A stretch of 64,000 nucleotides of DNA from Acanthococcus lagerstroemiae (Eukaryota; Arthropoda; Insecta; Hemiptera; Eriococcidae), in the NCBI GenBank assembly GCA_031841125.1, contig CM063113.1, positions 38,346,197 through 38,410,196 on the forward strand. Direction: 5' to 3'. Below are positions 43,921 through 56,089 of the stretch, in pieces; position 1 is the stretch's first letter; each line of letters opens with the position of its first letter. Under the pieces are notes generated by a model. It was not told the origin of the DNA. It saw only the letters and a list, made by a program, of their open reading frames with translations, and did no database searches. The position numbers were made by a program, and so were the translations under genes.

Positions 43921-45139
43921 ATGTTTCCACAATAAAAGTAAAATATGTAAAACTGTCCTCAGCTCTAAACAACATTACATCTAACGAAATTATAAACTAC
44001 ATGTTCTTCAAATAATCCTTGCGAATTAGTGTTTTCTTCTTTGAAGCTCTACACACAGTCTCAAAAATTATGAAAGTGGAAGGCAGTAAAGATGAAATAC
44101 TTGAAAATTGTTTAAAAATTGTTAGTCCAGTTTCTTCAAGGGTAACACAGTGAATATCATTGCGAAAATTCCACCGAACCTGTAGACTCTCATTTTTAAT
44201 ATTCAAGAGGCTATCATGGTCTTAATGTAAGCGACAAAAATCTGCATTTTAATTTCATGGTTCGTGTGGTCAAATTCGTGTAACGTATCTTCATATTGAA
44301 AATAGGACTGTGTAAAATGTTTTCGTAGTTTTATCGAAGTATTAATACAATACAGGGTGAGTCAGAGAATTGCCTGTAAATTTGTTTGCACTTAAACAGC
44401 AACGTGAACCTAACTTCTTTTTTTTTCTGAAAAGAAAGAAGGAAGCCAAAATTGGCTTAGTGACACTATTATAGTTCAGACACGTGATAAAATATGGCTG
44501 ATATTTGTGGAAGGGTAACTGGGGCAACCATTCTTTCAAAAGTAAACAATATAAATTCAAAATTCTTCAGAAGTTGACACGATGATAATTACCTAATGAA
44601 TTAGGACACATGATGTGGAATAATTTATTACGAGCAGAATAAATATTGATTATCAAATATTAATATTAATTAAAATATTAATATTTTAATAATCCCCTAT
44701 CGAGGGAAAAATTATTCAACCAATTTAAGGATTATTGCGCATTGGAAAATTTAATGAGTCACTCATCATTTCCCACAATTAAGGACAAAAAGAAATTTCA
44801 TTAACAGAATTTATTAGTGTAAAGCACAATTAACTAAACGAAACAAATCTCTTCTAATAACTAAAATCTTCTGGCTGAACTTCCACACGTGGGTAGCAGT
44901 TCAGCAACTTTTTCGGTACTAAAATAAGACACTATTCGGCTAATATTGTAAAAAATCTGAGCATTTTCTCGCTCACCCCTTCCCGTTGTCCTTGAGAAAA
45001 TAACTGCACGGTGTGACGAGTATTAAAAAGTTTCAAACATTACCACCCATGCCCAAAATATTATGCAAAAGTATTGATCTATATTGTACACTGACACCCT
45101 CGTTATTTATAATCGAGTACATATACCCCCTCTTCGGCT
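43921..45139. other. No recognised gene
   Basis: TACAGGGTGAGTCAGAG at 44352-44368 resembles a transposon end without a partner. A palindromic AT-rich stretch of TTAATATTAATTAA type lies near 44650-44692. Frames are short and have no domains. Confidence 0.4.
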
Positions 45140-45855
45140 GGAATAATTGGGTTCCAGCTCATTTTAAGGGGTGAGGATCCAACACCTGTTCAAAAATGTG
45201 AGTTGAGCAAATTTTACGATTGTAAGAAAAACAAACGTAAATCATGGTTGATCAGGAAATGCTGGTATATTTCGTTTTTTCTTATAATGCGCGTAGAAAA
45301 TAATTTCTAGGGTAAAATTCGTCATTATTTTAAGCAAATAAATAGTATTTTGATCAGTTTTGCAACTTTTAAATTTCAACATAAATTCCAAGATTCCGAG
45401 AGTTCATTGATATGATTGATCTCTCTGAAAATAATGACTCATTTTCTTCCAAAGTCGAATTTCTCCAATATGTTCATGATTAGAATAGAATGAATTGGGT
45501 TTCAGCTCACTCCCTTGATGAGTTAGGATCTAAAATCCACCCCGAAATGGGAGTTGATCAAACTTCATAATTGTATGAAAAATAAGCGGAAATACTGAAG
45601 TCGTTCCAATTTGATGAGGAAATGCTAGTATGCTTCGTTTTTTTCTATAATGGACGTAGAGAATAATTTCTGGAGTAAACTCGTCATTCTTTCAAACAAC
45701 TAAGTGGCATTTTGATCAGTTTTACGATTTTTGAAATTAATTACCACGTATTATTTTAAGATTCCGGAAGTTCATCGGTATGATTGATCTCTCTGAAAAT
45801 AATGACTCGTTTTCTCGCCCATCTACTTAAATCGAATTTCCTCCATATGTTCAAT
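45140..45855. repeat. Tandem duplication (two units of about 355 bp)
   Basis: Each unit contains AATTGGGTTCCAGCTCA-like text, GATGAGGAAATGCTGGTAT-like text and TGATTGATCTCTCTGAAAAT (45414-45433 and 45781-45800). The units are diverged and non-coding. Confidence 0.8.
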
Positions 45856-45865
45856 GTTCATACAA

Positions 45866-46123
45866 CTGAAAAGCCCACTTCCAAAGTGACATAACTGCAA
45901 AATAATGATTTCATGAGTTTTTGTTTTCAACACGCTGTCTTGCCGCGCTAGGGACATATCTTTGAAAAACAAAAACGACAAATTTTCCTTGAAGGTTGAA
46001 CTTATTGATACCTACCTTAAAAAATTCCGTTACCTACTTTACTGTTTTGCTTATAAAGTGTTTTACTTGTTTTTCTCAAAACTAAAATTTAGCAGTCAAG
46101 TCACATTGAAGTGGGCTCCTGAA
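45866..46123. mobile_element. MITE with GCCCACTTC..AGTGAC ends, copy 1
   Basis: The left side GCCCACTTCCAAAGTGACAT and the inverted right side GCCCACTTCAATGTGACTTG match. A related copy in the same orientation lies at 60683-60940. No coding capacity. The exact ends are set from the better-preserved second copy. Confidence 0.8.
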
Positions 46124-46584
46124 TGGATTTGGTTAACATAATCACTTACATCAATAATACCGCCTATATTGGACAGTAACAAAAATTTGTCGGACACCTC
46201 CAAAAAAATCTGAACAATTCCGAAAAACAACAATGCACACGTACATTTAAAAATAACAGACTTAAAATTAGATTATATTTTTTGTCTTCGGGTCGGGTCT
46301 CCCTTGGTAGAACGTATGGCGATACACATATGCCAAAGTGGCTCCCCAGAAACCGCACCCCTGGCTTCGGAAATTACCCTTTCGAGTATCGTATCAGTGA
46401 CCAGAGGGACAGGGGCAAAGCAAAGGGAAAATGGTGATAAAACCTGCAATTTTCTGACTTGGGTAGCTCCAAAAAAGAAAATTTAGAATAGAAGCTGAAG
46501 TATAATCATGCCCTGAGAAAAATTTCATGGTAAAGATTATTATAACTTTAGTGATTTTCTGACAATCAACGATTTTACCCATTA
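46124..46584. other. No recognised gene
   Basis: Frames 46164-46358 (minus) and 46304-46486 (plus) overlap and have no domains. Confidence 0.4.
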
Positions 46585-46690
46585 CTAACTGATAATGTTG
46601 GTAATATTTTTTCGATTTTGGTAAAAATTGCTGAAATTATACTAGTAATTGTTACCAGAATCTAATAAAAATTACCAGAATTTTCAGTTA
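46585..46690. mobile_element. Small palindromic MITE, copy 2
   Basis: Ends TAACTGATAATGTTGGTAAT and, inverted, TAACTGAAAATTCTGGTAAT. Related to 15364-15490. Confidence 0.75.
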
Positions 46691-47375
46691 GAGAGTGAGT
46701 TAAATCTTTGAGCTCGACAACTCACCACAAATCTGGTAAGTTATGCAATAAGACTTCTCTCATTATATGTCAGCTAGGTACTGCGTCTGCCTTACTGGAC
46801 AATTATTCACTAATGGTCGAATTTCGGTACCACTTTTAGTTTCTCAAATTTGACACAAACCATTGAAAATGAGAGACAGGTACTTCGGTTTCAGTCCTTT
46901 TATATGAAATAATTTCTTTAATATCTGCCCTTCGCCGAAACCTTATAGCAATTATTCAGAAAAACTGAATTACTCGATCTGCTCTACAGCTTTAGAGTCC
47001 CGCCTTTCACATAAATAACATTTTCGTTATAGCGGTTCTGAATCCCCTTTATATCGGAGTAATTAAATCGACAAAACGGCTGCACTCGAGAAAATTGTTT
47101 AAAATGTTTTTTTATTTTTTATTGTAAAGCAAAACTTCGCGATCGGAGACTGAAACCGAAACATCTGTGCAGAAAACAAAAAATTATTTCAGATTTAAAT
47201 TTTGCTCGTTATACCGGAATTATTTTTCACGTTCTCATCTGAAGACGTCGATTGATTGCGAAACAATGTTGGAAGACTCTTTGAAAATTCAAGATATGAA
47301 TGAAATTCGAGTTCACGGTTTTGAAACATGTAATCCGTGAGAAATCAAATTACTCGTACGAAAAGTATTAATATA
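46691..47375. other. No recognised gene
   Basis: No frame with a domain and no paired repeat is visible. Confidence 0.4.
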
Positions 47376-47568
47376 CTGTAAACTGGGGTAACTGCGGATT
47401 TGTGGGGAACCCCGAACTGGAACATCAGTTTTCACCACATGACAGAGCAGCTACAATCTCAACTTTTGACACCCTAGTTAACTATGAAGAAGTAAGGTAT
47501 CCGTGTTACTCCAATTCTGACCATGTCCAGAGTTACCCCCGCAAATCCGAAGTTACCCCAGTTTACGG
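47376..47568. mobile_element. TA-flanked MITE (193 bp)
   Basis: Ends are CTGTAAACTGGGGTAACTGC and, inverted, CCGTAAACTGGGGTAACTTC, flanked by TA at 47374-47375 and 47569-47570. The open frame 47402-47617 runs through it and is not a gene. Probable Tc1/mariner-type MITE. Confidence 0.85.
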
Positions 47569-48605
47569 TACTCGAATTCGACTAGGTTCTGCAAACCTTA
47601 TAAGCGCACGAATTTAAGTCGCTATCTATTTTTTCGAATTTAATTTACCTCGACTAATTATCAGTTACCCACCTGAACCGTGTAAATTTTTCGCCGGTTT
47701 ACTTTAGAAACTGAATGTGGGTCGTTGTCAAGCGCTCGCTCCCTAAGCCGCTAATTTCTGAATCCTCTCGATCAGGTGTATTTGAGTAAGGTGAGGGTGA
47801 AACCAAACGCGTGATTCATGCACAGCGGCATACTATATGGGGAAGTCGAGTCAACTGTTTAGATTCGCAGCGACGAATAACTGAGCGGAGGATCTACGAA
47901 TAATTGCGATAATACGGAGTCCCCTCTGCTAATACGCTCGGGTCACCCTTTGCACCCTCCGTCGTTACCAAAAGCCCTGTATGAATTTCATAATCACCGA
48001 AATAAAAAACCTCGAACTAAGGTTATAGAAGAATGGAAACCGAATGACGAGGGAGTCGACGAAATTTAAAATTAGGTTAGGCGAACTCTCTCTATTCGAT
48101 TTTTGGCTGTTTATGGAGCGAAACAGCGTATTTTTGCTAATTCGTGAGCCTATGACTCCCTCCATACCCCCATTTCCTCAGCTCCTTAGTCATGTCCTTG
48201 ATTAAAATAGACTCACGCATATGCGCCTAATCTTATCATTATTTCGGAAGGAAGACAAGCCTCTGCTTTTGAAATCGCCGAATAATCTCGCATCGTATCT
48301 CTTTCTTTTTCGAGTTTCAGGTGATAACAGATCAGCGTGAGATATGCACGATCATTGGTCTAAAGAAAGAGACCTAAAACCAATCTATAATTAAGTCTCT
48401 TTTCCAAATTCCTTGTAAGTAGATGAAACTGAGTATCTCGTGCAACGGTAGAAGTGTCCTGCAAAAAATAGAATATTTCATTGAAATCCAAAGAATATCA
48501 GGAAACTCGGTGTTACTTCTATTTCTCAAGGATTCCGTTGAAGATTTACATTTGAGTTATGAGGAAAAATCGAAAGCTCCCGATTTTGATAAAGATTTCA
48601 TCCTA
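47569..48605. other. No recognised gene
   Basis: A plus-strand frame at 48423-48638 (71 residues) runs into the next MITE and has no domain. The stretch 47700-48170 is somewhat less AT-rich but has no exon-like signal that I can support. Confidence 0.35.
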
Positions 48606-49283
48606 GGGGAGACCAGGGTTCGTTGTCACAGTTTTTAGAAACTTCAAAATTCTGGGAAAACTATTGCACCGAAAAACTTTAAATTAGGCTCAAATTGTAG
48701 CTACAACCTTTGGCTACAAAATGACGTATGAAAAAAATTTCATACGGTTGGCCCCAAATTTTCTTAAGCACTACTTTTTACTGACAACTTGCCCCATACC
48801 CGGGTAAATTGTCTGATGGGGTAAATCTTGCGCTGAAAACGTGCTAAAGATGTTCTGAAATGTCTTACGAACGTATTTTCGTATTCGCATTAATTGATGG
48901 TTTTTGTAATGGGACAACTTGCCCCGAATTTAGGGGCTTTAGAAAGTACAATTTTTTGGGGGAGGGTAAATGAAATTTTAGGTTCTAATACACCCAAAGA
49001 TAACTGAAGAAATTCTACTTACCACACAGTATTTGATTTTTGTCAGTACCGAATATTACACTCTCGAGAGTGAACTTCTTGTTTATAATACGTGGCTTTT
49101 TGCTGAATTTTGTGTTATCACAATATCAGACCACTGCAAATCAGATTGGTTTCATAATTACGAGGTATATCAGGTATGGATGAAGTGTTCGAACACTAAG
49201 GAGTAGCGTGACATTATCAGATTCAAAAAAGCACCTTTCACACGGGTGCCATGAATGCTGAGACAACTTACCCCGGTCTCCCC
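48606..49283. mobile_element. TA-flanked TIR element (678 bp)
   Basis: Ends GGGGAGACCAGGGTTCGTTG and, inverted, GGGGAGACCGGGGTAAGTTG, flanked by TA at 48604-48605 and 49284-49285. Several internal copies of ACAACTTGCCCC-type words repeat the end motif. Probable Tc1/mariner-type non-autonomous element. Confidence 0.85.
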
Positions 49284-51283
49284 TACATCTCGCGTTTTTA
49301 TCTCAGCGCCGCAGTCACATCGGTTGGTACGAATTTGAATGAAATGCACTTGGGATTCAGAACAAATCATCAACCCCATCCCCTTCCCTCCGTCAAGAGG
49401 AAAATATATCTTAATTCTTTTCTTACGTTGATTTTCTTTCCTTGTCTTTCCCTTCATTTTAGGCCGAACTTTTCAGGTCAATTTCTAGTTGAATCTTCCG
49501 TTCGTGTTAAGTGTAAACCGAAGGCTGCAGAAGACTCTTCGAGTCGCTATCCATTTAAGATCATACGGACTTATTCGCGATCCTTCAAAACTGTGAGGCT
49601 CTCGCATACTTAAAACTCTATGAGGCTCTTTCAAAGTTATCTAAACTTCATTAAAGCTTTCTCGGTGTCCATTTTATGATTTGCTGAGACTCATTCAAGA
49701 CAAAGGTTTTTCAAGACTTTCAAAGACTTTTCATGACTGATTCAAAACTCCTTTGGACTCATTTATGATCAGCTACACCGCATCAAGACTGGTTTAAGAC
49801 CCTTCCAGCTCCGCTCGAGACGCCTCAAAACTGAAACTTTTTCCAAATCTATTCGAGATTCTTCCGTACTTATTTGAGGATCTTCTAGGATCTTCAAAAT
49901 TAGTTAATGACTATTTAGTCCTTTTAAGTCTCATTCGAGATCGATACTTTTCTCTTGAGATTTCATCGCCGTTCATATTCCAGCTAGTTGCTCGCGGAGC
50001 CCCTACGCCGAAACTCAACCGGTTATTTTGTCATACGATTTCCTGGGAAATCACTGAAGTACCCACGAAATTTTCCAGGAAATTATAAGGTACCCACTCG
50101 AGAGATTAGGTGCGACTAAACAGCCAAAAAGTATGTGTCTCTCTTTCCATCCTGTGTAAAAAGGTTTCATCGAAACTGTAGAAAAATTACTCTGAGTCAT
50201 TTTTATCATATTTTCGACAAGCTTGGTTCTGGTATTATTTTTATATTCCGGTTGGTCCGCTGAACTCGGGATAACGGCATTGAATTTCATTGAAGAGAAC
50301 CTTGATTATCAGTTAAGAGCCTCAATTTCAAAACAAGCTCGGAACAAAATTTTATTACTATCAAAATTGAAAAAAACATTTTATTGGGATAATTTCAAAT
50401 ATTTCGGAAATATTTCAATAGGCTCTGCGTAACACAGCCCTTTGCCGTGCAGCCCACGATCAGTGGTGGTGATATACAGTTTCCCGAGGTAGGGGAGGGA
50501 GGCAAAACGTTCTTAATGTTATCGCTAACACTTTCAAACAAGCAAAAAAAGTGTTTGTTTCTGAAATTGGATGGGTATGGGGACGGGGAACAAATGATTA
50601 TTTGAGGCTCGTACCTTTATACCCTTCGTTCTACTACCTTTGGTTCAATTATAAAGTCAACAGGAAAAATTATTTCATTTTAGTTACCATATCAACAATT
50701 AATAACAATATAAATTTAAAGCCTTTCCTGAGTAATAACAAATTTGTATCAAGCGCAATTTTAGCTAGGGGCATTGCCCTACCTAGAGTTATTAAGGGAT
50801 TGCATTTTTTCTCGATCTATAATTTACAACTTTTTGCCATCTGTAGAAATTAACGTAATTTTAAAGCTCATTCTCATGTTATTATAGGTGGTTCATATTG
50901 AGGTATCAAAACAAATCTTTTTCAAAATGATCACTACCAGTTCTGAACGTTCAATTGAAAAACTCTACAGTATTCGAATCGTATTCCTTTGGGCTAAAAA
51001 TAATACCTTCGAAAATATTTTTCAATCATTTTTTCCCCTAGGACTATGATACAAAATGTGCATGACCATGAAAACAAAGTTAAAATCGTCAACTTCGATT
51101 TTTTGCCGGTAGCGCCGTAAAAGACGAGATAGGTTGGTGGTCCATATTGCGAACTGATTCATATTAGGCTACCTAACCTTATCGTATCTTTTGGTGGAAT
51201 AATTTCAACTTTCTTAGTCAGGTTAGTTTCGTTCTGAGTTTTTTCGCGAGAAACAACAATAAACTGAATTTCAAATAGGTGTG
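49284..51283. other. No recognised gene; degenerate short-period sequence
   Basis: 49600-49960 is built of degenerate words like TTCAAGACT, TTCGAGAT and AAAACT, similar in style to 59060-59500, and probably decayed from a short-unit repeat. The plus-strand frame 50551-50853 (100 residues) and 49251-49613 have no domains. Confidence 0.4.
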
Positions 51284-51486
51284 ACCCCGGATAAGAAAAA
51301 GCTCCTTAGCGTCAAAAAATGTCCGAGTTCAGGAAGTACGTACACTGACGTTTACGTGATAATGTGAAACTCCAAAAATCGTTTTTCCGGATGACCCCAA
51401 ATGGAACCCTATACAGTGCAAAGTATCTTTTTCTTGTATCTCAAAAACTGGTTTCCGACACTAAGGAGTTTTTTCTTATCCGAAGT
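51284..51486. mobile_element. MITE with 30-bp inverted ends (about 203 bp)
   Basis: CGGATAAGAAAAAGCTCCTT at the left and, inverted, CGGATAAGAAAAAACTCCTT at the right, continuing through AGCGTC and AGTGTC. The duplication is not clear. Confidence 0.75.
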
Positions 51487-52072
51487 TATAGGTTGAGACT
51501 TTTCGACTCGTGGCCTTTCACGCTTCTTCACGACATAAGCAAATAAAGGGCAAAGGGAAAGAAGCAGATTAGTCACTTTCGTGTCGAAGCGAGAAAAATG
51601 AAAACAATATGTTTACGTAAGATAAAGTGCCCCTTATTGGTCAGGTTTTTCTGAACAGTCATATCTCGAGCTCTAATTTTATATACACAGGGGGGTTGAT
51701 TTTGGAGTCGATAAATACTTTCATCCTTCCTCTATAACTTGACAAGGACGCTGCTGTCACCCGCCCCCCTCTCCTGGATTAAACAAAGGCATCCTATGAA
51801 ATGTCCAAAAACCAGAATTTGGAAGCTGTGGCCTGTTACGGGTCTACAGAATTTTCCAGTTTTAATCGTAGCATATGGTAGTATTATGCTATCAGGAACG
51901 AGTTTCACTTACACGTGCCGGCATCAAGCTCGACTGCTATTTTCTGTGAATTTTTGAAAATAAATGTTAAAATTTGATAATTATTGGTCGACCAAGTTTG
52001 GCAGAATCTGAAGGAAAAAAATCTGAAATTGATAGAATGAAATGAAGAAAATTACATTAAATTAATTAATTT
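51487..52072. other. No recognised gene
   Basis: The frame 51739-51957 has no domain. No paired repeats are visible. Confidence 0.4.
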
Positions 52073-52300
52073 TAGGAACGTAGCGGAAGAGTTTTCCCTA
52101 GGGGGGGGGGAATTTTAAATTTCCAACTGACTCAAGTATCAAATTTTTTCGTATTACCTTAGGGGAGAAAAAAGGAATCGCTTTTGACTGGTTGAATTTT
52201 TCTAACTTTTGATCCATCTACTAAAACTTTCCGACTCCGACGGAGAATTGAGGAGGCAAGCAGCATCCCGTGCCCCCTCCCCTCTTTAGTTTAGTCCCTG
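52073..52300 (-). mobile_element. Diverged copy of the 16838-17236 MITE
   Basis: The left side AGGAACGTAGCGGAAGAGTT corresponds to the inverted right end of the first copy, and both share CCAACTGACTCAA followed by AAGTATCAAA. The right end is TTTAGTCCCTG. A run of ten G lies at 52101-52110. Confidence 0.7.
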
Positions 52301-53301
52301 ATTTATTGTAATCAATGATAGGTTGTAATTATTTTTCTCAGACGTCATTACATTCGGCAGACTAATAATAAGAGAAGGTAGACATTAGCCAATCATTAAT
52401 TAAGAGAAACCTGGAGTCAAATATTGGTCAGACCAAATGCTGGTCAAAATTGTTTCTCCCGTGTATTGAATTTCATCATTGCCATATATGTTCTGCTACA
52501 CTCAAATGGGCTACTCAACTTATTGAAATCAAATACATAATGATAGGACTGAGTGGATTTCATCTCCAGTTCCTAGGACTCGCACTCGATAAGTAGTTAC
52601 TCAGTCGTCTGTTAATTATTCGAAAAATTTTCTTTAGTATGCCCTTTGAACTCACAATTAAAAAATCCGAAATTAATAACATGAAGTACTTACTTTTCCG
52701 ATTTTGATAACGTACTTCAAAAATAAGGGAATGTTATCACGCTGAAAACAGGCAAATTTTTCAACCATCACCAAAATTACTTCGAACACAGGTAATATTG
52801 AAGTACTGTGTGTCTGTTAGTCACTGATAAAAAAATAAAATTATCATGCTCTGTAGAGGACCCAATATGTGGCTTCAAAAGTTTGACCATTAATTAGCAC
52901 ATGATTAATAAATGACACTTAAGATTCTTTATCTGTACGTGAATTTTGAGACCCGTTTTACCAGACTGCGGCGACTTCCTACCACAACACAACTACCTTT
53001 TCTCATTACGCCCTTTCCAACGTTGCTAATATCTCAATTTTGCCAAAAAAGTGAACTTAGCTGCGTTTTTCTTTGTACCATGAATGGACTGGGAAAACGC
53101 GCTGTCTGGTGGATGAAATCTGAACTACAAAATACATTCGCACTTACACCTTCACCACTGTATTCTCATGTGTTTATAAACCTATCTTGATGGTTGTGGA
53201 TTGACACCCCTTTCTCTTGTAACCCTATAATTTCATTTACTAAAATGCAAAATCAAGATTTCCGGGGCCTGGGGGTAAATAACGGAGGCGGTGTTCTCTA
53301 T
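52301..53301. other. No recognised gene
   Basis: The plus-strand frame 52912-53190 (92 residues) has no recognised domain. No clear repeats. Confidence 0.4.
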
Positions 53302-54588
53302 TCTCAACTTCAAAAGAAATAATGACACCTTAGAGCAAAATAGTGTTATCTACGTATTATTGAAATTGGCAGAAAAGGAAGAAGAAGTTTTCAGTTCGGA
53401 CTGGCCGCGCGAAAGAGTCGTCCTCTACAATTTTAGGTACGTGAAAAAAGGAACTACTGAAACCCTACACATCTTAGAAAAATTTATCAGATTGAAATAA
53501 AAATGGTCCCTTTGGAAGGGAAATTTTATGTACTATAAATTTTGTTCTGCTCATTTTTTCTATATACGCTTTGGTTTTCGTAATATTTTGAGATTTCTTC
53601 ATATGCCTGTAAATGAAATATTCCTTCAATCAAGTTTACAAGGTAAACGACAACAGCGCGCCATCGCTTTTAGAGATATAAAAACTATCGATACTATGGA
53701 TAATTATCGGCAGTTCGTATCTTTAATTATCGATAACGGCGAAACTATCGTTAACTATCGGCTGATGGTGTTTTGTCATATAATTGTTGCAATTTTACAT
53801 GAAATTTAAAAATACGTCATTCTTTTTTTTTTCATTTTTTTTTTTCAATAGTTGTATTCTCGGATTAGTGAAGTGAGTTAGCTTGTTAGTAATATAAACT
53901 TTACAACACGAAATTAATGTACTAAAATGTACACAAAATTTAATCCTGTACAAAATTTATCAGTAGCATTAATGGATCAGATATATGAACCTTGAAAATC
54001 TCTACAACTGAATACAGCTTTAGCAGCCTCATTGTCATTGTGTTGTATTTATTATTTGGATGCTTTTGCTTCGCTGCGAAAACTATCTATTCCCCCCCCC
54101 CCCCAAAAAAAAAAAACTATCCACAGATATTAATAACAAGAATGTCTGATAGTTTACATCTCTAACCACTTTGACAACCTAAAGTTGATATTTTGCCAGC
54201 GTCAACATGCAATGCTGCACATGATAGCGCGTGAAATTTTCTTTCCATTGATACCAATAAACACTATGTAACCTGCCAGGAAGAACGGGACCTGAGCGCA
54301 AAAATGTAAATTTTACAGGAGAGCGGATAAACAAAATTTATAACGTTTTCACGTTATGGAGACACTCAACTTTGAAGACTTACAGCTATTTGAGAACATT
54401 TTTTAGAATTTGTTCGACAACACGACGTTAAAGAGCGGCCAAAAATTAGTCAAATACAGTTGTTATCACAAAAATGTTTTTTTCCCCGCTGAGGTCCCTT
54501 TCTTCCTGTCAGCTCACATTAACTCATTGTTCCCGAAAAATGTAGATAACACTATTTTGCTCTAAAGTGCCACCTTCTTTGAGTTGAC
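53302..54588. repeat. Inverted repeat of about 50 bp bounding 1.29 kb
   Basis: TAGAGCAAAATAGTGTTATC at 53331-53350 is inverted at 54544-54563, with flanking blocks TCAACTTCAAA and TTTGAGTTGA also inverted. This may mark the ends of a TIR element, or a duplication. The interior contains clustered ATCGATA-type words (53675-53765), a long T run and the MITE at 54284-54518. Confidence 0.6.
54284..54518. mobile_element. MITE related to the 17399-18242 element
   Basis: Ends CAGGAAGAACGGGACCT and, inverted, CAGGAAGAAAGGGACCT. The first 200 bp match 17399-17600 (for example ATTTTACAGGAGAGCG and CAGTTGTTATCACAAAAATG). Confidence 0.75.
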
Positions 54589-56018
54589 CTACCATGACAG
54601 TTTACTAGTGATGAACCGAAAATCCAGAGTCTTTCGGACAAAATTTCCCCCTCCCCCACTTCTTCTCCGCCGGAAAACGGGTTGAAAGATACATCAAATA
54701 CAAGACAACTGAAATTTTGCGAAAATTTCTTTCGTTTAGTTATCGTATTAACCCCCCCCCCCTGCTCCGTTCACGAAGGAACTTCTTTCACGGAAGATGT
54801 AGCAAACTTGTTCTTAAGTCCCCCCCCCCCTTCTCCCCGTTCGAGTTTGTCGAACCGAATCGGCGAGGACAAATAATGTACACGAAGAGCGGAAAACAAA
54901 ACGAACCGGGATTTGATGAATAAACGGCGGCCGTAATTAATCCGCGTGCTTACAGAGGTCGATTATTGAAATGGAGCGAGAATAGGAAGACGAATAAAAA
55001 AATGATATATACTCTCATTTACAAGTTGACATGGGAGAATGAGGATGGCGGGGCAGGGCACTGCACTGCACGGCCGCAGTGGTCGGCGAGGCGTCCAGTC
55101 GAGTGCAAATATGCCGACCGCGAATCCGAACAGAAAAAAAGGCAAATTTTCGCCAGCCTTTGCGGCGCATTTACTCGTTCGTGTCGCGGCCCAGCGGACA
55201 CGATTTGCATGTGTGGAACGTGCCGCATTTAATTCGAAATTTCACATGGTCGGGGAAAGAAAGAAAAAAAAAAAGGGGGGAAAACTCCCGCAATAATTGC
55301 GAGCACGGGCGCGGCGGGTCAGTCGGAGCAAAAATGTTTTTCGGAAGCTATTAACCGTTTTCATTTTCGCATCCACAATCCACATGTAAACGGCCGAGCC
55401 CAGGTTTGAATTACGCGGAATTCGAAAATTTTACACGAAGAGGGTCGAAGCTGCGAGTGCAGCTTCTTTAATGCACGCTTACGTACATGTGTGAGCGTGT
55501 GTATGTGCTGGTGCGTCGGTTTTTGGTGTGCAATGTGCACTGTGCAGTGCGGTCGGGTCTATTGTTGATTTCAACCCTTGTATGTATGTCTATTCGATAT
55601 AAAAGCCTACATTTAAAGACCGTACAAATAAGCAGCTCCGTTGTTGATTCTTTTTCATTTTCGTTATTTCTTTCTTCTACATTGCTTCCTTTTCTTCGAT
55701 CATTGTTGTCAACTAGCGAAAATAAGTCATAAGCTTTTTTCACTTTTTTCTTTCTTTTTCTCTCTCTCTCTCTCCTTATTAGCACCGTCGTGTTAATTTG
55801 CCGGGTATTAAAACCACGAGCTACTAACGCGATTTAGTGGGGAATATTCGCGCCGATGCATTTTGCCATTTCCTTGTTCGTATGCATTTTGCGGATGCAC
55901 TCTTGCACCGAGATGAATGTGACGTGGATTCAATAACAAGCATTTCTTGGTATTGAGAAACGAAAACAGAAGTGCATGTAATGATGGAGCGGAGTGGCCT
56001 GCTGGGCAACCAACGGGG
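54589..56018. other. No recognised gene; CpG-rich stretch and microsatellite
   Basis: 54890-55440 is CpG-rich compared with its surroundings and includes GCACTGCACTGCACGGCCGC. Overlapping open frames on both strands (54963-55354) have no domains. C runs lie at 54752-54762 and 54820-54830. A CT microsatellite occupies 55755-55774. 55488-55560 contains TG/TGC-rich sequence. A regulatory or 5' exon role is possible but unsupported. Confidence 0.4.
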
Positions 56019-56089
56019 ATGAAACCATAGAGGGGGTTGAACACCCCAATAATTTGTTAGTCGGCAAATTTTGAAACTGTTCATTTGCA

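Noticed and set aside
55019..55354. Overlapping frames of 69-91 residues on both strands
   Set aside because: The region is GC-richer, where stop codons are rare, and all phases are open; no domain is visible.
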